NCBI RefSeq assembly: GCF_007954275.1
Contig: NZ_VOLT01000004.1
Coordinates: forward strand, 62,001 to 126,000
Source: Colwellia demingiae
Lineage (GTDB): Bacteria; Pseudomonadota; Gammaproteobacteria; Enterobacterales; Alteromonadaceae
Reading direction: 5' to 3'
Length of the DNA stretch: 64,000 bases
Shown: in pieces, positions 9,590 through 19,899 of the stretch
Layout of the letters: each line of letters begins with the position of its first letter
Position numbering within the stretch: the stretch's first letter is position 1
Made by a program: the position numbers and the translations under genes
The notes under the pieces: model-generated
Told to the model about the DNA's origin: nothing
Database searches by the model: none
What the model saw: only the letters and a program-made list of their open reading frames with translations

Positions 9590-12499
9590 ATGATCGAACG
9601 CCTAACACAAATAATACTGCTATTTTGTTTACTAACTGTTGCAAGTCTAGCAATGGTTGATAAAACTTGGGCACAGGATAGCCAATTAAATAAAAAGCTT
9701 ACCGAGATTAACCAGAAAGCCGACAAAAAGGCCGTGTTGGAAGCGTTATTAAATCTCTATAAATCACCAGAACTCGATACTGGTGAGAAGGCAGAAGTAT
9801 TACTTAATCAAGGAAAGGTACTGTTTAGCTTACATCAATACGATCAAGGTATTGATGCAGTTAATAACGCCATCGAATTGGCCCAAAAATCTAATCATTT
9901 CAGCTTAAAAGCGCAAGCCCATAAGATGCTTGGCATACTCTTTTATTATCAAGGAGAATTGAAGCTTGCATTACAAGCTTATCAAGCATCATTAGTCTAT
10001 TATCAGAAGAATCAAGCTGAAGATATAAATAATTTTGCTATTGAACGAGCAAATTTATTTAACAATGTCGCCCTTGTTTATACTTATTTAGGTGAATCCA
10101 ATTTAGCTTTAGTAAATTATCAATTTGCGGAATCACTCTATACAAAATATGGCGATGAAGCTGACAAAATAGATGTGAGATACAACATAGCTTCACTTCT
10201 CATCAGCTTAAGACGTTTCGATAGCGCAATTGATATGTTGAAAGTGATTATTGATAAGCGTAAGCAATTGAATGATAGTTATGGCATTGCTTCAGCAAGA
10301 GCTGATATTGGTATTGCTTATAAACATTCAGGACAATTCAAGTTAGGTAAGGAAAATATATTTGCGGCTTTAACGTACTTTAAAAAACATGACTATAAAC
10401 ATGACATCGCTTCGCAATTACATAATATGTCAGAAATATACAATGATACCTTTGATGTTAAACAAGCCATTTTATATGCCCAGCAGGCGATAATTGTTAG
10501 TAAAGAAGTAGGTCATCAAAAAGCCTATGCAGGAAGTTTACAGAGTCTTGCTAAAGCTTATTTTTATTCAGGAGATTTAGTACAAGCAGAAGATTACATT
10601 GAACGTTCAATTGCTGTTGGTCAGAAAATTAATTATGAAACATTACTTACTGAAAATTTGGCAATTTCGTCTCTGATTAGTGCTAGTCAACAACAATTCA
10701 TTAAGGCACTTTCTGAACACCAACGTTATGAAAAAAGCTATCTCGTTACCTCGAACAATATGCTGAACGATAAGTTGGCAAAATTCGAATCAGAGCAGCT
10801 TAGTCAAAAAATAGTCGATTTAGAACAGCGCAGAAAACTGCAGATATTACAATCCGCCAAAATAGAACATCAACGTAATATTATTATTTTAACTCTTGTA
10901 TTAGTGCTCGTGGTGGCCTTTTTCATCTATCGCCGTTACCTTGAAAAGCGCTTAACAGAAGAGTTGGAGTTACGGGTAAAACAGCGTACTCATGAACTTG
11001 AAGATTTGACCATAGAATTAGAGAAAGCGAATCAAGTAAAAAGTCAATTTTTAGCGAATATGAGTCATGAGATTCGTACACCGCTAACCGCCATTGTCGG
11101 TCATGCGGAAGCGATTATTCATGACGATATTGATAAAGATAAAGTACAAGAAGATATTTAAGTAATCCATGGCAATAGTTTACATTTGCTTGAGCTAATT
11201 AATGATATTTTGGATCTAAGCCGTATTGAAGCAAATAAATTTGAATTAGAAATTCAACCACTTGATGTAGTTGAATTGATTCAAGATTTATCAAATACCT
11301 TTACCTCTCAAGCCCAACAAAAACAGTTGGTTTTTACTATTGAACATCAATTACCCACACCCTTTATTATTCATATTGACAGTTTACGGTTAAAACAAAT
11401 TTTACTTAACTTATGTGCTAACGCGATAAAATTCACTGAAAGCGGTCAGGTAATGCTAAGTATTACTCGGCAAAAAGAAGTACTCGTTTTCACTGTTACT
11501 GATACCGGCATAGGGTTAAGTGAAGAGCATTTAGCTCAAGTCTTTGAAATCTTTACTCAAGCGGATAATAGTATCAGCAGGCGTTTTGGCGGCTCAGGAC
11601 TTGGACTGACTTTATCAAACCAACTCGCAAAATTAATGTCAGGAAATATCAAAGTAACCAGTGAGTTAGGGAAAGGGAGTTGCTTTTGTTTAACACTCCC
11701 TTATCAGTATTATAGTGATGACAGTATAAAACCCTTAGTTGATTCGCCGCCTATAGAGACTAGTGAAATATTTTTTAGCGGAAAAATTTTATTGGCTGAG
11801 GATCATGATGATAACCGACGGTTGATCGCCCGATTACTAACAAGTTTAGGGTTGGAAGTCATTGTCGCCAGTAATGGTAAGGAAGCAGTGAAACTTTGCG
11901 TTGAGCATCAACCCGATTTAGTGCTCTTGGATATTCAAATGCCTGAAATGGATGGAGTTGAAGCTTTTAAAGCCTTACGAGCTTTAGGTTGTAATCAACC
12001 TATTTATGCCTTAACAGCGAATGCTATGTCTCATGAAGTTAGCCAGTACCTAGGGCTAGGTTTTACCGGGCATTTAAAAAAACCTATTGAAAGAAAACAC
12101 TTTATTGCCACCATTGCTAAGTATTTAACTACTGATGCTGATGGAAGATCACTCACTGACCAAGTTTTACATAGCAACGAACTTGTTAATAAAGTGGATA
12201 AAAGTTTATCCCAAGTTGATTTAAGCGATTTAGTCGCTGAATTTAAAGCCAACCTCAGTAACGATAAGCGAGACCTTATTCTCTATAGCGATAATGATGA
12301 TATAAAGAAAATTGCTTATCTGGCACACCGCTTAGCTGGTGCGGCACAAATGTTTGGCTTTGTGGAACTTAATCAGGCAGCAAAAGAGTTAGAGACTATA
12401 ATTAAGAGAGAATCAATGACTGATAAGCCAGAACACTTATTAATTGGTGAATTGACTCATTGTTTAATTGATGAAATTAATTTAATTGAGCAACAGTAG
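9590..12499 (+). pseudogene. TPR-sensor hybrid histidine kinase interrupted by an in-frame stop
   Basis: One reading frame codes a periplasmic-sensing hybrid kinase but is cut by TAA at 11159-11161 (codon 524). The frame is unchanged afterwards (VIHGNSLHLLELINDILDLSRIEA), so this is a nonsense change, perhaps CAA to TAA, not a frameshift. Order of parts: signal peptide (from ATG 9590), TPR array ~30-400, membrane helix ~435-455, HisKA with phospho-acceptor His493 (NMSHEIRTP), stop, rest of HisKA, HATPase_c (DTGIGLS, GGSGLGLTLS), REC (LVLLDIQMPEMDG) and Hpt (LAHRLAGAA). The stop separates the two dimerisation helices, so neither half should work alone. An upstream TTG at 9572 is possible but the ATG suits the signal peptide better. 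Confidence 0.85.
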
Positions 12500-12506
12500 T
12501 ATTCGT

Positions 12507-13427
12507 ATGGTGAAACAATTTTCTTATTCTCAGGCATTGCTAGCTTTAGCTATTGCTTTTTTAGCCTTGTCTTTATTCAAGTTCACAATGCATGTGCCTG
12601 CTATTATCAGTGTTATTGAAAAGACCACACAAACAGTCGATTTAGTTAGCCCTAAAGTTGATGATATTGTTAATGAAGTTGCCTTAGTTAGAATAGAAGT
12701 GGGTAAAGTGAGGGCATTAGTTTCTCAACAAACACCCGCTATCTTATCGCAAGTTGAGGCTTCTCTTCCTGTAGTACAACAAGTCATTGTTGAAAGCGAA
12801 CATTATTCAAGACAATTACCAACACTACTAAGTCAAATCGCGAGTATTGAGCAGCAAGTAGCAAAATTACAAGCGTCTATGCCAGCGATACTTAAGCGTG
12901 TTGATGCTGTTGTTAAAACTACCAATAATACCACTGAAGAGGTCGCTCGTTGGCGACCGCATTCCACTCGTTACCTTGAAGAAATAGAACTCTCCAGAGG
13001 TTATATTCCAGAGTACTTATCACGTATTGAAAATACTATTGTTGATGCTAAGACTGTTGGCTCAGAAGCTACTAGCGGTTTAGTGTCTGGTTTTTTTAAA
13101 GGCGTAATTAACCTGCCATTTGAAGTGGTGTCTGGTTTAACAGGTATTGTGGATGCAGACTCTCGCTCTGCTAAGTACTTAACCGCTCAAGATATTGCAC
13201 TGATGCAAGAAAAAGTTGTTACATTGCTCAATGATAGTAACCAAACAAAGTCGGTTTGGCAAAATGTTAAGAGTGGTAATCGTGGTACGATCATTAAGGG
13301 AAAAAAGACTACTCGTAATAAACAACAATGCATTAATCTTACTTTTAATAATCACTTTGGCGACGATAAAGAAACACTCAAAGAGTTAATGTGCATAAAT
13401 GATAAAGGACTATGGAAGGTGATCTAA
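12507..13427 (+). CDS. membrane-anchored coiled-coil protein, unknown function
   Basis: I do not recognise a named family. The protein is 306 aa from ATG 12507. One N-terminal membrane helix (ALLALAIAFLALSLFKF) is followed by a long heptad-rich region (~30-150) like laminin- or MCP-type coiled coils. Then comes a glycine-bearing hydrophobic stretch (GLVSGFFKGVINLPFEVVSGLTGIV), then a basic C-terminus with two Cys. It begins 8 nt after the kinase gene ends and may be cotranscribed. A TTG at 12486 would overlap that gene but lacks a better ribosome site. Confidence 0.7.
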   Translation: MVKQFSYSQALLALAIAFLALSLFKFTMHVPAIISVIEKTTQTVDLVSPKVDDIVNEVALVRIEVGKVRALVSQQTPAILSQVEASLPVVQQVIVESEHYSRQLPTLLSQIASIEQQVAKLQASMPAILKRVDAVVKTTNNTTEEVARWRPHSTRYLEEIELSRGYIPEYLSRIENTIVDAKTVGSEATSGLVSGFFKGVINLPFEVVSGLTGIVDADSRSAKYLTAQDIALMQEKVVTLLNDSNQTKSVWQNVKSGNRGTIIKGKKTTRNKQQCINLTFNNHFGDDKETLKELMCINDKGLWKVI

Positions 13428-13640
13428 GCGGTTAACGTTTGTAGCATGCTAAGAGTAATTTTATTAAATTAATGTGCGCTTATGCTGGTTAAAATTACCA
13501 AGTCTACGTATCACTCCAATTTATTTTCTTTACGTAAAACAAGATCATAAACTTAATGAAAGTAGTATAAAATAATATTTATTGTGTACAATACAAACAA
13601 TATAAGTTTGTCATATAAAATATGCTAATAGGAATGGAAA

Positions 13641-14570
13641 ATGGCTAGAGAACAATTTGGTATTTGCGCTGAACCAAACCTTCATGGAAATTATCTATTA
13701 TTTAACGCACTCGATGATAAAAATGCTTTTATTCGTGCGGCAATTTCTCGTTTACCCAAGCTTTTTGATAATTACTCTGATCAATTTTCGGAAGCAAATC
13801 TTATTGGCGTTGTGGCTATTGGTGACGCTTATTGGGATGAGTTTTATCCACAAGCACGTCCAGCAATGTTAACGCCATTTCCTGCAATGCATAGTGATGA
13901 CAGAGTTGCACCGACAAATAGCTATGATATTTATATTGAAATTCGCAGTGATCGTGCCGATGTTAATCATATTGTCAGTACTAAGGTGTGTCAGTTACTT
14001 GGTGATAGTGTTGAATTAATTGAACAAGTACAAGCTTTTAGATTTTTAGATGGTAGAGATTTAACAGGTTTTGTTGATGGTACTGAAAATCCTCAAGGTT
14101 TACATCGTCGAGAAGTAGCGCTGGTTAAAGGTGAAGATGATATTAACTTTGCTGGCGGTAGTTATTTGCACACTCAACGGTATCAACATAATTTGACACT
14201 GTGGGGATCTCTCGCTGAACATGAACAAGAAGATGTTTATGGTCGAACCAAACTAGACAACGTTGAATATGATAACGAAGATAAGGCACTAACTGCCCAT
14301 ACTAAACGTACCAGTCTTAAAGATGAACAAGGGAATAGTCTTGAAATTGTAAGGCAAAGCATGCCTTATGGTGACATGAAGCGTAAAGGCTTATTTTTTG
14401 TTTCGTATTGTCAGTCACCTAAGCCCTTTGAGATTATGCTTAAAAGCATGATTCATGGTGATGGGCATGGTAACTCGGACCACTTACTTAAATATACCCA
14501 AGCCGAAACGGGCAGTGCTTTTTTTGCGCCGAGTTTAACCTTTCTTGCTCATGTTGCAGATAGTGACTAA
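13641..14570 (+). CDS. Dyp-type heme peroxidase
   Basis: Dye-decolorising peroxidase (309 aa), a heme enzyme that oxidises substrates with hydrogen peroxide. The family signature GxxDG is present as GFVDGTENP (~residues 150-158), with its catalytic Asp. The proximal His region and DMKRKGLFFVSYCQSP with the distal Arg area follow later. There is no signal peptide, so it is cytoplasmic and YfeX-like. ATG 13641 is preceded by AGGAATGGAA. It stands alone between spacers. Confidence 0.92.
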   Translation: MAREQFGICAEPNLHGNYLLFNALDDKNAFIRAAISRLPKLFDNYSDQFSEANLIGVVAIGDAYWDEFYPQARPAMLTPFPAMHSDDRVAPTNSYDIYIEIRSDRADVNHIVSTKVCQLLGDSVELIEQVQAFRFLDGRDLTGFVDGTENPQGLHRREVALVKGEDDINFAGGSYLHTQRYQHNLTLWGSLAEHEQEDVYGRTKLDNVEYDNEDKALTAHTKRTSLKDEQGNSLEIVRQSMPYGDMKRKGLFFVSYCQSPKPFEIMLKSMIHGDGHGNSDHLLKYTQAETGSAFFAPSLTFLAHVADSD

Positions 14571-14641
14571 ATCCTAATTCCTTAAGGTTGCTGCTACGAA
14601 CAAGTAGCCTAGTCTACTTACTCAGCTTTAAGTTCAGTTTT

Positions 14642-15688
14642 CTACTCAGCTAAAACTTCATGATAATCTTGGGCAATATAGTGCCCTTGATTAATTGCTA
14701 ACTCGGACTCTGGAGCTATTGTGCCTAAAGGCAGTAACGCTGGTCCTGTAGGTTCAGCTAATAAATACTTTACTTTATTATGGGTAATAGTTACTTCTCC
14801 TGCTTCGCCCTCTATATTGATTCCAATAAAAGCATGGCCATCAATATAAATTAAAGCCATCTCAATACGCGGCATCAAAGCTCTTAATAACGCCGCAGTT
14901 AACGTCATTTTACTATCGCAATCGCCCTGATTTTCCCACAGTAATTGTAATGGTGGACTAAAACCCGCACCGGAAGAAGTTAGGCGAGACTCTAAGGTGT
15001 TATAAGGAATGCTCTGTACAAAACCTAATACGTAGTTGGTGACCTTTCGAATATTCTTAATTGATACATGATCTAAAATGAGTGGTTTTAATGGTTTTAA
15101 ATCAAGGACCGAATTATTAGCAATACTCACATGATCTACTTTAATACCATTTATCTGTTCATGATTGGTATACGTTTGATAATAAGTATCCTCAAGGTAC
15201 TGTTGCGTTACCTCTTGCTCAAGTCTAGCTAATGTTTGATAAGCTTTTGTTACCTTATCTCTATCTGAGCCCTTGGCTTCAATGACAAACCTATTTTGTT
15301 GTTGTCGATAAAATATTTGTACGCCCTGAATAGGATTTTGTTGCATTTTTTTCTTAATACGCTTGAGAATTGTCTTTTGTGCATAACTATCTTGGTAAGT
15401 TCTAAAACTCCTAAAACGCTCAAATAACCCTTCTTGATTTAAGGTAAAGCTTATTGCCTGTTTGGTCTTGGTGTGATCGAGCCATTGATATTGAAAGTTA
15501 TAACCTTGGTCGACTTGAGTTTTACTAAAGCTCAATTGCTGTGCTTGTGCTTTAGTAATAAAAAGTAATAGCAAGGTTATTATCGTCAGCGGAAGATGAC
15601 ACTTCTTAAAAAATGAATAGGGTAAATCGATGGTCACGTAATTTTTACTCGCTAGTACAGATGTTCGTAAAGTTATTATCACTATCAT
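14642..15688 (-). CDS. exported transglutaminase-like protein, unknown role
   Basis: The product is 348 aa from the first ATG. A GTG at 15637 would give a cleaner signal peptide (LPLTIITLLLLFITKAQAQ) and may be the real start. The C-terminal half has the layout of a transglutaminase-like cysteine-peptidase fold: Cys in ENQGDCDSKMTLTAALL, then His in DGHAFIGINI, and an acidic residue further on (LAEPTG). These could form a Cys-His-Asp triad. Substrate and pathway are unknown. It is convergent with the peroxidase gene. Confidence 0.6.
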   Translation of the reverse strand: MIVIITLRTSVLASKNYVTIDLPYSFFKKCHLPLTIITLLLLFITKAQAQQLSFSKTQVDQGYNFQYQWLDHTKTKQAISFTLNQEGLFERFRSFRTYQDSYAQKTILKRIKKKMQQNPIQGVQIFYRQQQNRFVIEAKGSDRDKVTKAYQTLARLEQEVTQQYLEDTYYQTYTNHEQINGIKVDHVSIANNSVLDLKPLKPLILDHVSIKNIRKVTNYVLGFVQSIPYNTLESRLTSSGAGFSPPLQLLWENQGDCDSKMTLTAALLRALMPRIEMALIYIDGHAFIGINIEGEAGEVTITHNKVKYLLAEPTGPALLPLGTIAPESELAINQGHYIAQDYHEVLAE

Positions 15689-15991
15689 TAATTTGCATAT
15701 TTACCCCTGCCATTGGAATCGCTCAAGCACTCTGAAACATGCATCTCAATTGATAACGGATATAAAGCCTAAATAACACATTAACTTAGTTTTAAAGATA
15801 ATAACAAATAGCGATCAAAGTTCTAACTAGAAAATGCCATTATTTATCTTAATAACCTTTCCATTAAGTAAAAAATACTGAGGTATTGTTCGATATAGCT
15901 TTACATTTTCATGATTTATATTATTATTCAAACAAGTGTTTTAATTGTGTGTTTACCGCACAGAAATCAAAATTTATTAAGGGAAGTCATC
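15689..15991. other. 303-bp divergent intergenic region
   Basis: AT-rich spacer before the acyl-CoA dehydrogenase gene. The frame of that gene is open back to 15911, but the added N-terminal residues are not family-like. No other feature is supported. Confidence 0.4.
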
Positions 15992-17800
15992 ATGGCTGAG
16001 TATAAAGTTCCGTTAAAAGAGATGAGTTTTTTGCTTTATGAAGTATTTAAAGCGGATGATATGTGGCAAAAACTACCTAAATTAGCGGAGCAAGTTGATA
16101 AAGAAACTGCTCAAGCTATTTTACAAGAATGTGCCAAAATTGCTGAACAAGAACTTGATCCTATTGCTCGTCAAGGTGATGAAATTGGTGTGAGTTTTAA
16201 AGATGGTGTAGTTACCACCGCTCCTGGTTATAAAGAAGCGTTTAATACTTATGCTGAGGGAGGCTGGACTGCACTTGGCGGTGATGTTAACTATGGCGGC
16301 ATGGGTATGCCAAAAATGTTAACTGCGATGCATGAAGAAATGTTGTGTAGCGCCGATATATCTTTTGCGCTTTATCCAGTACTTACCGCAGGTGCAGCGC
16401 TATCATTAGCAAAGCATGGTAGTGAAGAATTAAAAGAGCGCTACTTAACGCGTATGTATGCTGGTGATTGGTCTGCATCTATGTGTCTAACTGAATCACA
16501 TTCAGGCTCTGATTTGGGTATTATTCGTACAAAAGCTATTCCACAAGATGATGGTAGTTATAGCATTACCGGTAATAAAATATTTATCACCGGTGGCGAA
16601 CATGATCTTACTGAAAACATTGTTCATTTAGTATTAGCTAAATTACCAGATGCGCCAGCAGGTCCTCGTGGTATTTCTCTGTTTTTAGTGCCTAAGTTCA
16701 ATGTTAATGATGATGAAACACTTGGTGAATATAACAATGTTAGTTGTGGCTCTATAGAGCATAAAATGGGTATTCATGCCTCGGCAACTTGTGTAATGAA
16801 TTTTGATGATTCAAAAGGTTTCTTAATTGGTGAGTTAAATAAAGGCCTAGCCTGTATGTTCACTATGATGAACTTTGAACGTATTGGTGTAGGTATCCAA
16901 GGTTTGAGCGCTGCGGTACGTTCTTATCAAAATGCGCTAGAGTACGCGAAAGACAGATTACAAGGTCGAGCACTTGATAGTAAAACGAATGGTGTTAAAA
17001 ACCCTAATCAAGAAGCTGACTCTATCATGGTTCATGGTGATGTTCGTCGTATGCTTTTAAATATGAAAGCGCTGAATGAAGGATCACGTGCGCTTTCAAG
17101 TTATATTTCTATGCAACTCGATTATGCTACTTATGGTGAAGGCGAAGAGCAAGCTAAAGGTGAGACGTTAGCAGCATTGATGACGCCTATTGCCAAAGCA
17201 TTCTTTACTGATTTAGGCTTCGAAAATACGGTTACGGGTCAACAAGTTTTTGGTGGCCATGGTTACATTCGTGAATGGGGTCAAGAACAATTAGTACGTG
17301 ATGCTCGAATTACCCAAATATATGAAGGCACCAACGGTATTCAAGCTATGGATTTATTGATGCGCAAAGTAGCCGGTTCAAAAGGTGCTATGTTAAAAGT
17401 GTTTACTGATGAAGTGAATACTTTCATTGAAAGTAATAGCCATGATCAAGCCATGAGTGAATTTATTACGCCTCTAGCTGCAGCGGTAACTGATTTAACT
17501 GAATTAACGACTGATTTATTATCTAAGTCACAAGATGATATAAATGAGTTAGGCGCATCGGCAAATGACTATTTGCATGTATTTGGTTATACAGCGATGG
17601 CATTTGTTTGGGCGAAAATGGCACAGGTTTCTTTGTCACAGCAACAGAACAATGGTGAGAGCGGTGAAGATTTTTATCAAAGTAAAGTGCATACTGCTCG
17701 ATACTTCTTTACTCGATTATTGCCACGTCGACTTTCATTAATTGCATCAGCAAAATCAGGCAGTGAATGTTTGTTTGCTATCGATGATGAACTATTCTAA
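15992..17800 (+). CDS. acyl-CoA dehydrogenase, long DmdC/FadE type
   Basis: FAD-dependent acyl-CoA dehydrogenase of ~602 aa. It introduces the alpha-beta double bond in fatty acyl-CoA or related thioesters. The family N-terminus MAEYKVPLKEMSFLLYEV starts at ATG 15992 with TAAGGGAAG ahead of it. FAD and substrate motifs include SMCLTESHSGSDLG, GNKIFITGGEHD, the C-terminal flavin-binding VTGQQVFGGHGYIREWGQ and catalytic-region ITQIYEGTNGIQA. The length and C-terminal extra domain match the group that includes methylmercaptopropionyl-CoA dehydrogenase. Exact substrate is uncertain. Its 3' end borders the island. Confidence 0.92.
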   Translation: MAEYKVPLKEMSFLLYEVFKADDMWQKLPKLAEQVDKETAQAILQECAKIAEQELDPIARQGDEIGVSFKDGVVTTAPGYKEAFNTYAEGGWTALGGDVNYGGMGMPKMLTAMHEEMLCSADISFALYPVLTAGAALSLAKHGSEELKERYLTRMYAGDWSASMCLTESHSGSDLGIIRTKAIPQDDGSYSITGNKIFITGGEHDLTENIVHLVLAKLPDAPAGPRGISLFLVPKFNVNDDETLGEYNNVSCGSIEHKMGIHASATCVMNFDDSKGFLIGELNKGLACMFTMMNFERIGVGIQGLSAAVRSYQNALEYAKDRLQGRALDSKTNGVKNPNQEADSIMVHGDVRRMLLNMKALNEGSRALSSYISMQLDYATYGEGEEQAKGETLAALMTPIAKAFFTDLGFENTVTGQQVFGGHGYIREWGQEQLVRDARITQIYEGTNGIQAMDLLMRKVAGSKGAMLKVFTDEVNTFIESNSHDQAMSEFITPLAAAVTDLTELTTDLLSKSQDDINELGASANDYLHVFGYTAMAFVWAKMAQVSLSQQQNNGESGEDFYQSKVHTARYFFTRLLPRRLSLIASAKSGSECLFAIDDELF

Positions 17801-17812
17801 ACACCGATAATT

Positions 17813-17839
17813 GCCTCTGTTAGGGGGCGCTTTTTCTTT
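17813..17839 (+). terminator. intrinsic terminator of the acyl-CoA dehydrogenase gene
   Basis: The stem GCCTC / GGGGC (one G-T pair) has a 6-nt loop and is followed by a T-rich tail. An overlapping wider inverted repeat TGTTAGGGG / CCCCTAACA spans 17818-17861. The gene keeps its terminator, so the island begins beyond it. Confidence 0.65.
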
Positions 17840-17879
17840 TTGGGAAAAAAGTCCCCTAACACATCACCTTCATCACCCC

Positions 17880-18171
17880 TGTCGCTAAAATGCTGGTCTC
17901 GGTTGGGGATGAAACTCTAGCTAAGGCTGAAGCCCTTTAAAAATGAGGTTTTTGGTAAAAGTGCCCAGTTAAGCGGATTCTAAATGCCCTGCTAAGCGAC
18001 TTTTGAGACCTTAAATTTCCAGTTAACTTTGAAATTAACCGAATAGTCCTTAGTGTGCAATAGGTTGTTTGTATTATGTTTTATTTGTATTCTTATGGGG
18101 AAATAGTAGCAAGTTTTCTGATGGAGAGTAAGTGATTTAAAATATTTTAAGGCAGGAAGTTTGAGATGGGA
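17880..18171 (+). repeat. proposed left transposon end with TnsB-type repeats
   Basis: Non-coding stretch between the acyl-CoA dehydrogenase terminator and the tniQ stop. The terminal sequence begins TGTC at 17880. Two direct repeats 23 bp apart (TGCCCAGTTAAGCG at 17962, TGCCCTGCTAAGCG at 17985) and a weaker third (TTTCCAGTTAAC at 18017) resemble the multiple TnsB-binding sites of Tn7-like ends. Confidence 0.6.
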
Positions 18172-19899
18172 TTAAATGCAGATGTTGGCGAGAAAGTGAA
18201 CCTCGCCTTTATGATAAATTAAGTATCTTGTTAGCGAATCGAATAACTCATCAGACTTTTCATAGATATAAATGTCTTGATGCTCCAAAATTGAGTTTGA
18301 TGTAATATCAGGTTCGCATTTCAAAAATTGAATAACTGATCTCAATTTAACTCCTGCAATTTTTGCCCAGCGATTTATCAATATATGTTGCTCAAAAAAT
18401 GAAGATATTTGAACCGGATTTAACTTTGCTAAAGAAGCTACAGGTCCTGTTTCTTGTAAATTAAAAGTATTCTTTAACTCAATAAATTGATGAGGTTTTA
18501 GGATACATAACTGTTGAAGTTTATTTCTAGACAGATCGTATCTAATACTTTCAACAAAATATTGCTCTAAATGAAAAGCTATTTCTTCACGGTTAACAAA
18601 TAAATAAGGAATAGAGAAAGTATTCTTTTTATCAAGATAAGTTTGACATTTATTAGTGACAATAAGCATCACTAAACTAGACAAGTCACAATTAAAATAG
18701 GGCAGTCCTTTCATTAACTCTTTAAGAGAAATCAACTTATCTTCCTGATTATCGATATTAAGAGAATGCTCAATTATCATTGATATAAGTTTAGCAACAC
18801 TACTTCCTGAAACAATTCTTGCCCTTGATGCTACTGATCCTGAATATGCCGAGACTAAATCAAGCTCTACCAAGGCATTAATAGTTTTTTTATCTACACC
18901 TAGTAACTTTGCCGCTCTACCGAGGCTGATCTGATATTGATAATCTCGTACTGAATCACTATTTCGAATTCTTAAGCTAGAAACCATCACTCGTTGTCTT
19001 ATAGGAAGCATGCACTGTTCAGGTTTAGACTGTGCTTTATCTTTTAGAAATCCTGTTGAAACATTTGAACTAGGAAGCTGTGCTAAGACTTGTAATGAAT
19101 GATCATCTAAACTGTTCAAATTGGTGTCAGCTTTGAAATGGCTTAATCTCATTTCCTCCCAATCAGCTTTAGCTTCATCACTTATCGTTAGCTGAAAGGC
19201 AAGTTCAAACAAGTAAGGGATATTGATTAGATCTTTTGGTAGTTGTTTAAATTTATCAAAACTTAAGTCGAAAGGCCGTGATACAAAAATTAAGTTTTGA
19301 TAGAGGGCAGCTAAGTATTCCTTCAGTTCTAAATCTGTTAATTCATTGCATATTGTTTGATATATCGGCAATGACTGTGTAACAGTTTGATAGCTTTCCC
19401 ACCTGTAACCACAACATGAGCAACCCTGAAATATATCACCGTTCCAAGATAAAGGCTCTGTACAACGTGGGCATCGGTCTACTAATACAACGTTATGTTC
19501 TTCACAATGAGTGTGGTGAGCATATTCCCAAGGTTCTTTGATATAACGGCTATCATCATGAATCATGCAACTAGGGCAAACTTTAGGCGTTGGTAATCTG
19601 ATTTCATTAACTGCTCTCCTATTATCTTCAATGTCTATAGACATTGAGAAGCTAGAAACTAAATCATGACCTGATAAGCGTAATGCTCCTGATAGCGCCA
19701 GTAGAAATGACTCAACATCAGCACCACCTAGGACGAAGCTAGAAGGTTTATATTTATAATCAATTGCCTCAGCCAATTTAGATAGCTCATATCGGCCATT
19801 TGATACAGCTAATCTTAAAAGAAAGCCTTGCGCAGATTCGGCATGATTTGGGCGAGGGCGTACTGCAAACTCTAATTTCTCAACTGTATTATTTAGCAT
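18172..19899 (-). CDS. tniQ: TniQ/TnsD-family target-selection protein
   Basis: TniQ-domain protein of 575 aa, the size of TnsD-like site-specific target selectors rather than a minimal TniQ. The N-terminal TniQ region includes RPRPNHAESAQGFLLRLA. A zinc-binding cluster follows: C108/C111, C132 with H135, C143/C146, and C160/C162/C163. The long C-terminal half (~290-575) should carry DNA-binding helices (SLGRAAKLLGVDKKTINALV is HTH-like). It overlaps tnsC by 11 bp and ends the tns operon. By analogy with TnsD it should recognise a chromosomal attachment site and recruit TnsC. The site is not identified here. Confidence 0.9.
   Translation of the reverse strand: MLNNTVEKLEFAVRPRPNHAESAQGFLLRLAVSNGRYELSKLAEAIDYKYKPSSFVLGGADVESFLLALSGALRLSGHDLVSSFSMSIDIEDNRRAVNEIRLPTPKVCPSCMIHDDSRYIKEPWEYAHHTHCEEHNVVLVDRCPRCTEPLSWNGDIFQGCSCCGYRWESYQTVTQSLPIYQTICNELTDLELKEYLAALYQNLIFVSRPFDLSFDKFKQLPKDLINIPYLFELAFQLTISDEAKADWEEMRLSHFKADTNLNSLDDHSLQVLAQLPSSNVSTGFLKDKAQSKPEQCMLPIRQRVMVSSLRIRNSDSVRDYQYQISLGRAAKLLGVDKKTINALVELDLVSAYSGSVASRARIVSGSSVAKLISMIIEHSLNIDNQEDKLISLKELMKGLPYFNCDLSSLVMLIVTNKCQTYLDKKNTFSIPYLFVNREEIAFHLEQYFVESIRYDLSRNKLQQLCILKPHQFIELKNTFNLQETGPVASLAKLNPVQISSFFEQHILINRWAKIAGVKLRSVIQFLKCEPDITSNSILEHQDIYIYEKSDELFDSLTRYLIYHKGEVHFLANICI

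Noticed and set aside
17818-17861. TGTTAGGGG / CCCCTAACA as transposon end
   Set aside because: The inverted repeat overlaps the dehydrogenase terminator and has no counterpart at the other side of the island.
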